Shown here in pieces: positions 31,017-41,427 of a stretch of DNA of 64,000 nt. Under the pieces are notes generated by a model. That model was not told the origin of the DNA, did no database searches, and saw nothing but the letters and a program-made list of their open reading frames with translations. The translations under genes were made by a program, and so were the position numbers. The DNA lies in the NCBI GenBank assembly GCA_028278265.1, contig JANQET010000197.1, positions 27,309-91,308 on the forward strand, read 5' to 3'. How positions within the stretch are numbered: the stretch's first letter is position 1; each line of letters opens with the position of its first letter. The stretch comes from Myxococcota bacterium. Lineage in GTDB: Bacteria > Myxococcota_A > Polyangia > JAAYKL01.

Positions 31017-31964
31017 ATGAAACGAGTGGTAGTCGACATAGTTAGGCTGCTCGCCTTGTCTCTTTGTATCGTCAGTTTGACGATCAGCGGCTTGGCGTGC
31101 GGGGACGATTCCGACCCGTCGGGTGGGGATGGTGACAGTGACGCTGATTCGGACGGTGACGGGGATGGAGACGGTGACGGTGACGGGGACGGGGACGGGG
31201 ACAGCGATGCGGATAGCGACGCGGACTCGGACAGTGATTCGGATTCGGACAGCGACAGTGACAGCGATAGTGATGCGGACAGCGACAGCGATTCGGATAG
31301 CGACAGTGACAGCGATTCGGACAGCGACAGTGACAGCGATAGTGATGCGGACAGTGACAGCGATTCGGATAGCGATAGCGACAGCGATTCCGACGCGGAC
31401 TCGGACAGTGATTCGGATTCGGACAGTGATACCGACTCGGACTCCGATGTGGACACCGAGTGCAATGATATCAGTTGGAAACCGGGCACAGTGATGAGCC
31501 AAGGCCAGACCTCTCCCCGCTGGCCCACCTCCGGGTTGCTCGACAGTGACGGGGATCACTCAGTGGAAACCAACGAAGTCCAGTTTGATATGTGTGATTT
31601 GCGGGTGATGGCGTGGGAGAGGGGAATGAAATGCATCTTCATTCCCGTCGGATCACTTGGGTGAGCTAGCTGTCCTGACGAGTTTCGTCAGATTGGAGAC
31701 GCCAAAGACAAGATTATCGACGCGGACTTGTTCCTCTATGCCTTCTATTGGAACTACTCAAATACACAAACCGGATATGATGCAGTTGTTGCCGGCTACC
31801 TCGATGGGTTTGCTCATGCGTATACGGTTGATGACGGGTATGTGATCGATGGGACCCAACACCCCAACCCCTGGATGGGTGTCGTCGATGTCGAGACAAT
31901 GCATGTCGTCCGGCAGGGAAGCCTCGACGTGGATGACGCGATTGCCGCCTGCCACGGTTTTTAA
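31017..31964 (+). CDS. candidate selenoprotein: thioredoxin-like lipoprotein with Asp/Ser-rich linker, UASC motif (UGA at 31662-31664)
   Basis: RBS AAGGAG; lipobox ISGLACGDD; (DS)n linker; ORFs 30921..31664 and 31728..31964 are in one frame: ...[44 protein letters not shown]...[16 protein letters not shown]. Confidence 0.87.
31675..31691 (+). promoter_or_regulatory. candidate bSECIS for UGA 31662
   Basis: CTGACGA-GTT-TCGTCAG: perfect 7-bp stem, loop G at +18 from the UGA. Confidence 0.8.
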
Positions 31965-32123
31965 GCCACCATCAATGCAACCGAGTTAGAGGACCTCTAC
32001 TGGGATTCAAAAAAAAGCCTTGGTTCCTTTTACCTTCGCCAGTTGAACAGTGAAAGACCTCTCGCTGCAATCTTGAATTGCTGGTTCCACATTGTTATCG
32101 TGTCTTGAGACGCGGAGATCACT

Positions 32124-32447
32124 ATGGCAGACGACGGCAGCACAGAAAAAAACCAGCATGAAACGACCGGCAATGTTCGAGAGAAGCTCAAGCAGATCAA
32201 GCACGCGTTGTCCCAAGAATCGGAACAGACCAAAGAGATGATGGAGATCTACCGACGCTCTCTGAAAAAACAGGCCACCGCCGAAGAGATGGCGATCGCC
32301 AACACCCAATTCAAGGACCTGCTGAAGGCCCTGGGCCTGGGCATTCTGGCCGTCTTACCGTTGGGTACGATTACCATTCCGGCGGTGGTCCTGCTCGGCA
32401 AGAAATACGATATCGAGGTACTGCCAGATTCGTTTCGCGACGTTTGA
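32124..32447 (+). CDS. small LETM1-like domain protein
   Basis: FKDLLKALGLGILAVLPLGTITIPAVVLLGKKYDIEVLPDSF resembles the LETM1 core. Confidence 0.55.
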   Translation: MADDGSTEKNQHETTGNVREKLKQIKHALSQESEQTKEMMEIYRRSLKKQATAEEMAIANTQFKDLLKALGLGILAVLPLGTITIPAVVLLGKKYDIEVLPDSFRDV

Positions 32448-32582
32448 TCCAGTACGGGATCTTGCCGAGCCTTGGCTCATTCCCTGTAATGGATTGTAAT
32501 GGACGTCGGCCCCAATTCATGCCTTTTTTACGTAAAGAGCGTTAATTGAAGAGAACAGAGATATGACAAAGGAGGGGAATCC

Positions 32583-33950
32583 ATGAGTCTTTCCAGAGAC
32601 GCGAAGGTGAAAGGCGGCTGGTTGCCGCCGGCCAAAGCCCACAAGGCGTGGTTTCGAGGTTTGGCCAAACGCGCAGAGACGCGACAAAGCGAATTGCGGG
32701 CGGTCAAGGAGAAACTGTCTCCTGAGGAAGCGACGGACGCGGAGCCCGTATTTCAACACGATGTGGTACGGGAGTTCAAAGCGCTGATCGAGAGCGACCC
32801 CATCATCCGGATGTACATGGTGAAAATGATCGATCAGGTGCCCGGGTACTACAAGGAGAACCCTGGTGACGGACAGTATCTCGAAAGCATCGATCAAATG
32901 TTGATGATGATCGACACGGTGTTGGGTGAGACGCCTCTCTTTTCCGACTCCGGCTTGGTGGGGTTTCCGATCAACGCGATCCTCGACTGGTCCATGGGCG
33001 TGCCTGCCGGGTTCGCGCTCTATCGGCTCGACAAGATAAACGAGATGTACAAGAGGATTCTCGACGTCTACACCGACTTTCTAGGTAGCACCGCCTCCTT
33101 GGATTCACTGACCGAGCAATACAAGGAGCACTCCGAACAGAGCTGGATGTCCCCGGCAGCGCAAGAGAAGCTGAATATGAAGCAGTACCAAGACCCGGTG
33201 AGTGAGGATCAGCCCCTCTACGGGTACGATTGCTGGAACCATTTCTTTTACCGGGAATTCAACCATATCGACAAACAGCGCCCGATAGAAGAACCCGAAA
33301 ACAAGAGCGTGATCGTCAGCCCCTGTGACTCAACAGTTGTCACTATCCAGCGGAACGTAAGGAAAAAGGACTGGTTCTGGGTGAAGTCCCAGCCCTACTC
33401 ACTGCAGGATATGTTGGCCCCGGACCCGGCACTGCCCCCGGGAAACGACAAGGCACACGATGAGCTGGTCGATCAGTTTGTCGGCGGGGACGTTTATCAG
33501 GCTTTTCTGGCCGCGACAAAGTACCATCGCTGGAACAGCCCGGTAGACGGGGTAATCAAAGCGGCGTACGTCATCCCCGGTACCTATTACTCCGAGGCGG
33601 AATCCGAGACTATGGACGCTTCCGGCCCTGACCTGTCACAGGGGTATATTGCCCATGTGGCTACCCGCGCACTGTTCGTCGTTCAAGCTGACGAGCCCGT
33701 CGGGTTGATCTGCTTTTTGGCCATCGGCATGGCAGAAGTTTCATCGTGTGTGATCAATCCGGATATCCTGCAGACAATCGCCGACAAGGGAGAATGCCCG
33801 ATCAAAAAAAGGGATAGTCTGGGATACTTCCAACACGGAGGCTCCTCTTCCTGCCTGGTCTTCAAAAAGGGGGTCATCAAAGAGTTCAATGCCGCGGTCA
33901 ATGATGATGTCTGGGTTGCGAGAAAAATAGCCACAGCATTTGATGGCTAG
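32583..33950 (+). CDS. phosphatidylserine decarboxylase-like protein
   Basis: SPVDGVIKAAYVIPGTYYSEAE...ALFVVQADEPVGLICFLAIGMAEVSSC...KKRDSLGYFQHGGSSSCLVFKKG; GGSSS self-cleavage-type motif. Confidence 0.85.
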   Translation: MSLSRDAKVKGGWLPPAKAHKAWFRGLAKRAETRQSELRAVKEKLSPEEATDAEPVFQHDVVREFKALIESDPIIRMYMVKMIDQVPGYYKENPGDGQYLESIDQMLMMIDTVLGETPLFSDSGLVGFPINAILDWSMGVPAGFALYRLDKINEMYKRILDVYTDFLGSTASLDSLTEQYKEHSEQSWMSPAAQEKLNMKQYQDPVSEDQPLYGYDCWNHFFYREFNHIDKQRPIEEPENKSVIVSPCDSTVVTIQRNVRKKDWFWVKSQPYSLQDMLAPDPALPPGNDKAHDELVDQFVGGDVYQAFLAATKYHRWNSPVDGVIKAAYVIPGTYYSEAESETMDASGPDLSQGYIAHVATRALFVVQADEPVGLICFLAIGMAEVSSCVINPDILQTIADKGECPIKKRDSLGYFQHGGSSSCLVFKKGVIKEFNAAVNDDVWVARKIATAFDG

Positions 33951-33973
33951 GGCTTGGTCGTTGAGAAATTAAT

Positions 33974-35983
33974 CTAGAAGAACAGCTCTACCGCGCGGTA
34001 GACGCCTTGATTGACCATTTCGCTGTGATCACAGCCGCCGCCGGCGCAGTCGCTGAGTACTTCGACGTTGATCTGGCAGCCCGGCACGATATCGCGCATT
34101 GCATCGAGGTAGCGCTGCCCCATTTCTCCCATCGGGATCTCCTCACCGTCGAGCGTGACAGTCTCTTCACTGCCCAACAGCAGGTGATAGCGCGAGTCGC
34201 ACAATACGGGCCACAGGGCGTTGAAATTCGCGTCTTCGATGCCGCTGGCGTCAATGTGCAGACCGTAGTCATTGGCCAGATAGTTCATCTTCGTTCCGTA
34301 GGGGTAGGGGCTGTTGTCAGGGAACAGCACCGTGCCGGGGGAAGAAGATGCCGCTTGGATGATTTTCTCCGGGTACAGGGTGGCGAAACGGTTGACATAC
34401 TGTCCGCCACCCGAATGTCCGTGCAGATAGAATTTATCGCGGGGCATCAGCTGTTGGTAGAAGTGATCCATTAATTCGAGCAACGCCACATCTGTCCGTT
34501 CAGTTGAGACCGGATTGATCAATCCGATGAAATCCCACAGATAGTAGTCCTTGACGATGGTCGGATCATTGAACTTGCCGGTACTCCAGTTGTAGTCGCT
34601 GTTTTGGGGCTCCCAGTTGAAAATCGGGTCGAACGCCGGGGCGATGATCACCAGCTTCTCGGCGTCGGCAACACCGGTCATCGTGGTGAACTGGTAGATG
34701 CGGTTCTTCGCCCCGGGCCAATGCCAGTCCCCGGCACCGTGAACACCGACCAGGTACTGGTACTGGGAATTGTTCGAATCAAAATTGGCGGGAATGTAGT
34801 ACCTGAATTTCATACCTTTGAAATAGGCCGTGTGCTCGCCGGGTTGGGACGAAAGCACCGGCAGCTCTGGATCGGGCGGCAGGGTGAGGTTCAGCGGCTG
34901 GCCCGCATAGGGCCCCTCATCATTTACCCAGGTATCGGTTCTCAGCTCTTCCTGTGCCGATCCGGGAGCGCCGCCCTTGATGCCCATGGCGTAGTACGAC
35001 GCACGGAAATTGGCTTTGTCCCAACAGTCGGCGGGGTTGATCGGATCATCGAGTTGAGACACCGCCCCGATGGCAGCCAGTGCTTGCTGACCGTAGCTGT
35101 CGAACGCACAGGCCGGCTCGTCTTTTGCGGCGAGCACCACAAAGGCGCCGTTGGGCAACGCGTCGATGTCGTTGAACAGGCCGCGGGCCGCGCCGGCGGT
35201 GAGAAACGTGTTGTAGAAGTTGGACAGCAACACTTCGTCGTCATAGACTGCCACAGCGTAGATCCCGGCAGTGGCCCGGGAGTTGGCGATATCGCTGAAG
35301 AACACCTGATCGCCGATTTGAAGATGAACCGAGTTGTTCCCACTTGAGAAACCGCCGCTGAACACGCTGGTGTAATCCGCGTAGTCGGTTTGGGGGGTGG
35401 TGTCCTTCTCGAGGGTGATAAAGTCGATGCCAGCGATCCAATGGGGACCGCTCTTACCCACCACGTAGAGGTGATGGACACCGGAGATGGGCGCGATGCT
35501 GAGACTCTCGCTGACACAATGCTGCCAATCGAGCGAACCGGTGGTGCTGATCGTGCCCACGAGCGGTCCGGTAGGACAGTCCAGGCGCAGCTCGAATTGG
35601 CTGCCCGGGTTCATCGAGGCATAGTCGATGGTAATTGCGGTCACCCCGTCGAAATCGAGATTGGGGAACTTGATTATTTCGCCCACTTCCAGGCCCTGAC
35701 GCAGTTTGTCACTGCAGCCACTCTCAATTCCCACCGAGCCGCAGACCACGTAGGCGTGTTCAGCCTCCAACTTTTCGGTGTTCAGTTCGTTTTGCTCAAT
35801 CCCCACCAAGTGCTCCCCATTGCTGTCCACATCGCAGCCCGACAGCAACGCCAGCACCATTAAGCCCAGGCAACTCTTCCTCAACCAGATCATGGATCCT
35901 CCATTCAGCTGAGCCGCGCCAAACGGATCAGCGGCAAAAAGTAATCGGCCGGGAGCTCTCCTCCGAGCCCCCGTCAGTTTCAA
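33974..35983 (-). CDS. lipoprotein with CBM-like segment, ILEI/FAM3-like domain and C-terminal esterase (alpha/beta hydrolase) domain
   Basis: Lipobox MVLALLSGCDVD; VFSGGFSSGNNSVHLQIGDQVFFSDIANSRATAGIYAVAVYDDEVLLSNFYNTF...; esterase KFYLHGHSGGGQYVNRFATLYPEKI. Confidence 0.7.
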   Translation of the reverse strand: MKLTGARRRAPGRLLFAADPFGAAQLNGGSMIWLRKSCLGLMVLALLSGCDVDSNGEHLVGIEQNELNTEKLEAEHAYVVCGSVGIESGCSDKLRQGLEVGEIIKFPNLDFDGVTAITIDYASMNPGSQFELRLDCPTGPLVGTISTTGSLDWQHCVSESLSIAPISGVHHLYVVGKSGPHWIAGIDFITLEKDTTPQTDYADYTSVFSGGFSSGNNSVHLQIGDQVFFSDIANSRATAGIYAVAVYDDEVLLSNFYNTFLTAGAARGLFNDIDALPNGAFVVLAAKDEPACAFDSYGQQALAAIGAVSQLDDPINPADCWDKANFRASYYAMGIKGGAPGSAQEELRTDTWVNDEGPYAGQPLNLTLPPDPELPVLSSQPGEHTAYFKGMKFRYYIPANFDSNNSQYQYLVGVHGAGDWHWPGAKNRIYQFTTMTGVADAEKLVIIAPAFDPIFNWEPQNSDYNWSTGKFNDPTIVKDYYLWDFIGLINPVSTERTDVALLELMDHFYQQLMPRDKFYLHGHSGGGQYVNRFATLYPEKIIQAASSSPGTVLFPDNSPYPYGTKMNYLANDYGLHIDASGIEDANFNALWPVLCDSRYHLLLGSEETVTLDGEEIPMGEMGQRYLDAMRDIVPGCQINVEVLSDCAGGGCDHSEMVNQGVYRAVELFF

Positions 35984-36090
35984 CTAATGCGTGGGAAGTG
36001 GGTTTTGTTCAATTTTGCGATATATTTTCTCAACTTTTCGCTGTTCGGCGTTTAAGTGAATAATATTCACTAGATACGATAAATTTGGAT

Positions 36091-37171
36091 TCAGCGATTT
36101 GGTGTACTGACAGCTAAATTGGCTGCTTGTAGATACGGTTCCAATTCGTTGCCGCGCCGGATTTCCGATTGGAAATGCCGAGAGAGGAATGACGCGGCAC
36201 CGTCTTTGCCCATGTATCGGTTGAGTACGGTCCGTTTGGTCTCCGTCAGATCGACGAGCACCAAGCCGTCAATTGCATTGGAAAAATAGGGATCCACATT
36301 GAATCCCAAGAAGTCCCCCCCTAGCTTGACGTACTGTTTGAGCAGCACCGGAACCCCGGTGGCGTCCGGCTCCAGTTGGGACACCAGGGTGGACAACTCG
36401 TCGATACTACCGGCACCGGCACTGATCTCTTTCAACGCCGGCCAGGGTTTCGCGACATTCCGTTGAACCGGTCGACGCGGGCGCACCAATCTCGCCCGAG
36501 AGCGGTGTTTTTGGTGGGCCTTGAGATAGGCCACCATCATCTGGATCGAGATAGTGTGGTATTGTTGCGAGATACTCACCGGGCCGAACAAATACTTGTA
36601 TTGGGGATGGTCAACAACGAAGCGGCCGATTCCTTTCCATAACAACATCAACGCAGAGGGGTCCCGTTGATCTTCGCGGCGAATGAATGATCGCCCAAGC
36701 TCAATCGCCGAATTGAGCTGTTCGCAGATTTTCGGTTTGAGCCGAAACAGAGTGGATGCGTACAACCCCGTGAGGGATCGTTCGGCCAATATTTTATCGG
36801 CCAGTCCCAGTCGTTAGGCGCCGATGACCTCTCTTCGCTGTCGATGCCAGAGATAGAGGTGCAAGTAGTATTCGTCGAACCCATCCAAATCGAAAGCGCG
36901 TCCGGTACCTTCCCTGACCTCGCGAAAGGTGACCTCCTGTAGTCGTCCGATCTCCTTGAGCAGGTGTGGGATTTGAGTCGCCTCTGCCAGATGGACGCTC
37001 AGGTGGCGATGCGTCAGCAGGGTTTGCCGCTCCGGCAGCGCGTTGGTTTCTGCCTCGAGCAGGTTCGGGGGAACCGCTTTGATGATGGGCTCTTTGCCGG
37101 CCGACGAGTGAGATTTGAAGCCGCGTCATCGGTTTGTTTGGGTTGGCTGCTCGAATTGCTGTTCTGTTCAT
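36091..37171 (-). pseudogene. N-acyltransferase/hemolysin-like (GNAT-type) protein interrupted by an in-frame TAA and an N-terminal frameshift
   Basis: REVIGA-*-RLGLADKILAERSLTGLYAS...AIELGRSFI...YKYLFGPVSISQQY. TAA at 36814-36816 sits where Tyr of GAYRLG is expected. N-terminal AVPPNLLEAETNALPERQTLLTHRHL is in another frame from the nearest ATG. Confidence 0.65.
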
Positions 37172-37284
37172 GGTTTCACCCTCGGGTTTTGTACTACCTG
37201 AACTGATGAATAGTCGCTGAAAGTGACAGGGAGGGAAAGTGCGCGATAAATCGAAGCGACAAAACTGTTAAGCCGGCGACTGAA

Positions 37285-38490
37285 TTAAAATAACGCCTCG
37301 CTCATCACATAGTAGAGATCGGTGTTGTCCAGCGCAGCGCCCAGGTGCTGAGATCCGGGGCCTTGACTATAAATGATGACGTCCTCTGCCGTGTGTCCAC
37401 CGGAGGTCCAACCGTCTTCGACAATCGTACCCGGAAGAGTGGGGATCGAGCCATATGGGCCGTTAATCGCGAAACCGGCAGTGTCGTGATCTGCGACAAC
37501 CACAATCAATGTTTGATAGCTGCGATACCATTTGGCATTCACCCAACGTTGAACGACCGAGACCGCTTCGGCAAAACCGAGAGTTTCGGCAATCTGGTAC
37601 TCCACGTCATTGGCGTGATCCGCCCAGTCGATTTGGGATCCTTCGACCATCAGAAAAAATCCTCGGGGGTCGTCCTCGAGAACGTTGAGTGCGGCAGAGG
37701 TCATCTCGGCCAGCGTCGGTTCATCGGCCGGGTAATCCGCGGTGGCGTCTATGCGGAACGTCTCCGGAGTTTTTCCCCCGGGGCGAAAGATGCCGACCAC
37801 TTTTTCGACCTCGGTCGCGGCCTGCAGCTGGTGCTTGTCGTAGACCGCGGTGTAGCCGTAATCAGTCACGGCGCGTCTCACGAGGGCGTTGATGTCGGCG
37901 TCAGTTGTGTGCGGCAACATACAACTCGAACGATTGTTGGCGATTCCCCCTCCCAGCACCACGTCGACTTCGGTTCGGGTGAGAATTTGCTCGGCGATGG
38001 TGAATTCACATTTGCGATTGTGTACATGAGCTCCCCAAACCGCTGGTGTGGCGTGGGTCCAATTCGATGTTGAAACCAGCCCGGTGGCCTTGCCCCTTGT
38101 TTTCGCTTTTTCCAGGATGGTCGTGCATGATGTCTCAGGATCGCAGACCCCATCGTAGTCTTCATCGTGGCAGGAGATCTCCCCGTTATTGAACTTCTCA
38201 CCACAGGCCCAGGCCGAAGCCGCAGCGGCTGAATCGGTGACCAGGCTGTTTCGGGAGTGGGTTCGCTGGTAACCGATTTGAGGCAGCGTTTCAAACGACA
38301 AGGGGGCTCCATTCGGACCGTTGGCAAAAATCCGCGCGGCGGTTGTATTTGAAACACCCATGCCGTCAGGGACCATGAGGATGATGTTCTTGGCTTTGTG
38401 CCATCGTTTTCCCCAGGCGGATGCGGAATCGGAGAGTAGAACAGACACTGTTAGGACGAGTAGCACGTTGACAAATTGGACGGTTCTCAT
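37285..38490 (-). CDS. alkaline phosphatase
   Basis: KNIILMVPDGMGVSNTTAARIF...NSLVTDSAAAASAWACGEKFNNGEIS...VEGSQIDWADHANDVEYQIAE...VVVADHDTAGFAINGP. Confidence 0.93.
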   Translation of the reverse strand: MRTVQFVNVLLVLTVSVLLSDSASAWGKRWHKAKNIILMVPDGMGVSNTTAARIFANGPNGAPLSFETLPQIGYQRTHSRNSLVTDSAAAASAWACGEKFNNGEISCHDEDYDGVCDPETSCTTILEKAKTRGKATGLVSTSNWTHATPAVWGAHVHNRKCEFTIAEQILTRTEVDVVLGGGIANNRSSCMLPHTTDADINALVRRAVTDYGYTAVYDKHQLQAATEVEKVVGIFRPGGKTPETFRIDATADYPADEPTLAEMTSAALNVLEDDPRGFFLMVEGSQIDWADHANDVEYQIAETLGFAEAVSVVQRWVNAKWYRSYQTLIVVVADHDTAGFAINGPYGSIPTLPGTIVEDGWTSGGHTAEDVIIYSQGPGSQHLGAALDNTDLYYVMSEALF

Positions 38491-38737
38491 TTCATAACTC
38501 CTTTTTTGTTCGATCCTTTAAACCCCTTGCGAGGCATCGTTTTGGCAGGCTGCGATTGTTCTCAGCCGCCTTTTGACAGGCTGAACCTCAGATGTGACGA
38601 TTTGATTAGGGAAGTGGTGATAGTGGGTGACGAGTCCATTAAAAAAATGAGAAGCGGGGACCTTGGGGACGAGACATAGACATGTCGCCGGATTTCCCGC
38701 CGAATCTCAAAAACGGGTGTTATTCTTGCGCGAATCC

Positions 38738-39787
38738 TTACTTCGACAGCGGGGTAAACGGGGGCAGCTCGATGGTCTCGAGACGGATGCGCGTGGGATC
38801 GGCGATGCCCAGGCCGAGCTCCTCGGCCAGTTTGAGGAATTTGGGGGGGCGACCGACGGCGGCCAGGGTGCGCATGCGGTTTGCGGCGCGTTGTTCTTCG
38901 ATCAACTGCCCGGCGATCGTGTCCATCGCCACCGGATCAGTGGTGGCGTAGAGGCATTCGTGGGGGACCATCGCTTTCAAATTTCGTTTGGGCCCACCCT
39001 CGTAGAGAATGGTCGAACCATCGACGATGTTGACGCGTACCCGGCTGCGGATCTGCTCGGTGGCCCAGAGATGGGCGATGGCTTCGTTGACACAATGGTG
39101 ATTGAGATGGGGCTTCTCCACGGTACCGAAGGTCATGTTCTTCATCGTGCAGGTCACCCCGGCGAGATCGTGATCTTTGATGGGAGGGACGTTGATTATC
39201 GCCGTTGTCCACTGCAGAATTTCTGAAAATCGTGCCTTGGCCGGACCGGCTTTGATCCACGGCTTTTGGTACTGGCCCTCTTTGTGAGCCAGCACGCGCA
39301 TTTTGCGGCGATTGGTGCGCTGGTTGAAGCGACCGCCCATCATGTTGCTGGCAAACATGTCGAAGATCACGATATTGGCGTCAGCCACGCCGAAGTCGCG
39401 AATCGAGTCGGCGATGGCGTAGACGATCTCTTTCATCGACGAGCTCGGACGGGTGCCCAGGCAATTGATCTTGATACCCACCCGATCGGTGGCCGAGAGA
39501 TACTTGGCCCAGGCTCGCCCCGGATCGCTCACCCCGGCCAACCCGCAGATCGCCCGGTCGACCATTTGGCGGGCTGCGATCGGATGGGGAAACCACTTTT
39601 GTCGCATCCCGGGAAAGTGCACCTTGACGATGCGACCCGCTCCGGATGCGGCTACCGGTGTGGGCGTGGTGGCGCCGAAAGCGGCGAGCGGTGATCCGAT
39701 AAGGCCGGCTGCCGTGCTGCCGGCGACCAGGCCCAGCAGCTGGCGGCGACTGAGTATTGGTTTAGCATTGATGTTGTTGCGATTCAT
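38738..39787 (-). CDS. DUF362-domain, Tat-signal-like exported protein
   Basis: LSRRQLLGLVAGSTAAGLIGSPLAAFGA; RVGIKINCLGTRPSSSMKEIVYAIADSIRDFGVADANIVIFD. Confidence 0.75.
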   Translation of the reverse strand: MNRNNINAKPILSRRQLLGLVAGSTAAGLIGSPLAAFGATTPTPVAASGAGRIVKVHFPGMRQKWFPHPIAARQMVDRAICGLAGVSDPGRAWAKYLSATDRVGIKINCLGTRPSSSMKEIVYAIADSIRDFGVADANIVIFDMFASNMMGGRFNQRTNRRKMRVLAHKEGQYQKPWIKAGPAKARFSEILQWTTAIINVPPIKDHDLAGVTCTMKNMTFGTVEKPHLNHHCVNEAIAHLWATEQIRSRVRVNIVDGSTILYEGGPKRNLKAMVPHECLYATTDPVAMDTIAGQLIEEQRAANRMRTLAAVGRPPKFLKLAEELGLGIADPTRIRLETIELPPFTPLSK

Positions 39788-39789
39788 GA

Positions 39790-40623
39790 TTATTGCCCTC
39801 TGAACGATCGGGCCGCCCGGGCCTCGTTCGTAAGGTTTGTGCGACCGTGTGCGGTGCTGTTTTCGAGCCCCAGCAGAAATTGACTCAGGGCTCGGTGGAA
39901 CAGCTCGGGTGCGTCGCGATAGCATTCGTGACCGGCCTCTGCAAATACTTCTACTTCACTGGTCTGAAAAAGCGCGGCCAGACGGGTCGCTCGTCTATAC
40001 GATATCAGCTTGTCCGCTTTGCCCCAGAGGACCAAAACGGGCAGGGGATTACCCTTTAGCTTTTGGATGTATCGGTTCATTTTGGCCGGCGCCACCAAAA
40101 CCGCCGCGCGCAGGGATCGCGGGGAGCTGACGATGAGAGGGAAAGTGTATGCACCAGCCCAAGAATGGGCGACGACCACCGGACGAACAATGTCGAGCGC
40201 CTCGATGAGGGCGGCCAGGAAATCGCGCTGTTGATGGCCGGTGCGCTTCGATTTGCCGTGTCCGGGAAGATCCGCGGCAAGGACGTAAAACCCTAGGGAG
40301 GCCAGTTTGTCGATGGTGCCGGCGTCGCGCCATACTTCTGCGCGAAAAGTCGCACCGTGGAGCAGCAGCACCGGTGTGCCCGAAGGAGGGCCCTTCACCA
40401 GAGTGCGGATTCGGCCCGTTCCGACAGGGGTGAACCGTTCGACAAGCGGTGGTCCTGGCCCCAATTCAACAATGGGTGCGGTAGCCGGCGGGACATCCGA
40501 ACTAAAGGGGGAATCATCCCGCGCAAAGGCTTCTTGGGGGGTGCAACCTATCGTCAAGATCGATCCCATCACCACATAAAACGCGACCACAGAATTTGGC
40601 ATCTCGCACATCCTCTGATCCAT
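39790..40623 (-). CDS. alpha/beta hydrolase
   Basis: TPVLLLHGATFRAEVW...VLAADLPGHGKS...PVVVAHSWAGAYTFPLIVSSPRSLRAAVLVAPA. Confidence 0.85.
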   Translation of the reverse strand: MDQRMCEMPNSVVAFYVVMGSILTIGCTPQEAFARDDSPFSSDVPPATAPIVELGPGPPLVERFTPVGTGRIRTLVKGPPSGTPVLLLHGATFRAEVWRDAGTIDKLASLGFYVLAADLPGHGKSKRTGHQQRDFLAALIEALDIVRPVVVAHSWAGAYTFPLIVSSPRSLRAAVLVAPAKMNRYIQKLKGNPLPVLVLWGKADKLISYRRATRLAALFQTSEVEVFAEAGHECYRDAPELFHRALSQFLLGLENSTAHGRTNLTNEARAARSFRGQ

Positions 40624-40743
40624 TTATCTAAAACCAACGCCTTAGAAACGCAATGGCTGCTGTGGGAGCCCAATCGTGGGTGAACCTGTAAATATGAGGG
40701 GTGGCGTTTATCCGTGCAGCCCTTGGTTTCTTAGGGGCGTGGA

Positions 40744-41427
40744 TCAGAGGTGGTCCAAGACGCACTGCTTGCCGTCCTCGAATTTTTCCCCGCACTTGGG
40801 ATCGATGACGGTCATGGTTTTCAAATCGATCAGGGTATACACGCCGAACGTGGGCAAGAACATGGTCTTGCGGTAGTCATTGGCCATCTGTTTGGGGGGC
40901 ACGGTGCGAAAGCTCAGCACGTCCAGGTCGGCCACCCAGTCCTGCAATGCCTGTTGTGAGGAAACCGCCTGTTGAACCTCACCCACCAGCACCCCCTCGT
41001 CGGCGAGCTCCTCCCCCAGCGCGATCATCATCTCCAACTCCATCCAGCAGGCCATACAGGTGTCCATACTGATTTTGAGCAGGAACAGGCGATACTCTTC
41101 GATGAATTCACAAATTTGGGTGGGGACGTCGTTCACATCCAAGAAGGTGTAGTTCGCCACCCAGTCCCCCACGTTCCAGGTGCCTGTGGAAGGGGGATAG
41201 TTCTCGCAGGACGGATCCCCCTCGAACGCGTCCGTGTCCCCTTCCGAGTCCCCGTCGGCGTCCCCATCGCTGTCCCCGTCCGCATCCCCGCCCCCATCGG
41301 CCGATCCGTCATCGTCGCTCTCCACCGCGCCGGTCGTATCAGACGCCAGCGGGACGAACCCCCCGATCAACACCCAGCTAAGGATGATCCCTAGGAAAGA
41401 CAGTATCGGTGGTTTATTGTTTTGCAT
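40744..41427 (-). CDS. thioredoxin-like exported protein with Asp/Gly-rich linker and CMAC motif (Cys paralog of the selenoprotein family)
   Basis: YRLFLLKISMDT-CMAC-WMELEMMIALGEELADEGVLV...TFGVYTLIDLKTMTVIDPKCG. Confidence 0.8.
   Translation of the reverse strand: MQNNKPPILSFLGIILSWVLIGGFVPLASDTTGAVESDDDGSADGGGDADGDSDGDADGDSEGDTDAFEGDPSCENYPPSTGTWNVGDWVANYTFLDVNDVPTQICEFIEEYRLFLLKISMDTCMACWMELEMMIALGEELADEGVLVGEVQQAVSSQQALQDWVADLDVLSFRTVPPKQMANDYRKTMFLPTFGVYTLIDLKTMTVIDPKCGEKFEDGKQCVLDHL

Noticed and set aside
30818-31528. ORFs rich in SESxSLSES or VRIAVTV on the strand opposite the linkers (also 20172..20864, 41638..42123, 49414..49773, 61653..62102)
   Set aside because: Antisense shadows of Asp/Ser-repeat codons with no independent start context or plausible protein character.
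34604-35347. 247-aa ORF antisense to the ILEI-esterase gene (and similar long antisense ORFs at 10650..11753, 22765..23679, 26594..27568, 55164..56186)
   Set aside because: Shadow ORFs; the sense strand carries recognisable domains and signal peptides.
36814-36816. Recoding of the in-frame TAA in the acyltransferase
   Set aside because: No known ochre recoding in such bacteria; the gene also has an N-terminal frameshift, so decay is the simplest explanation.
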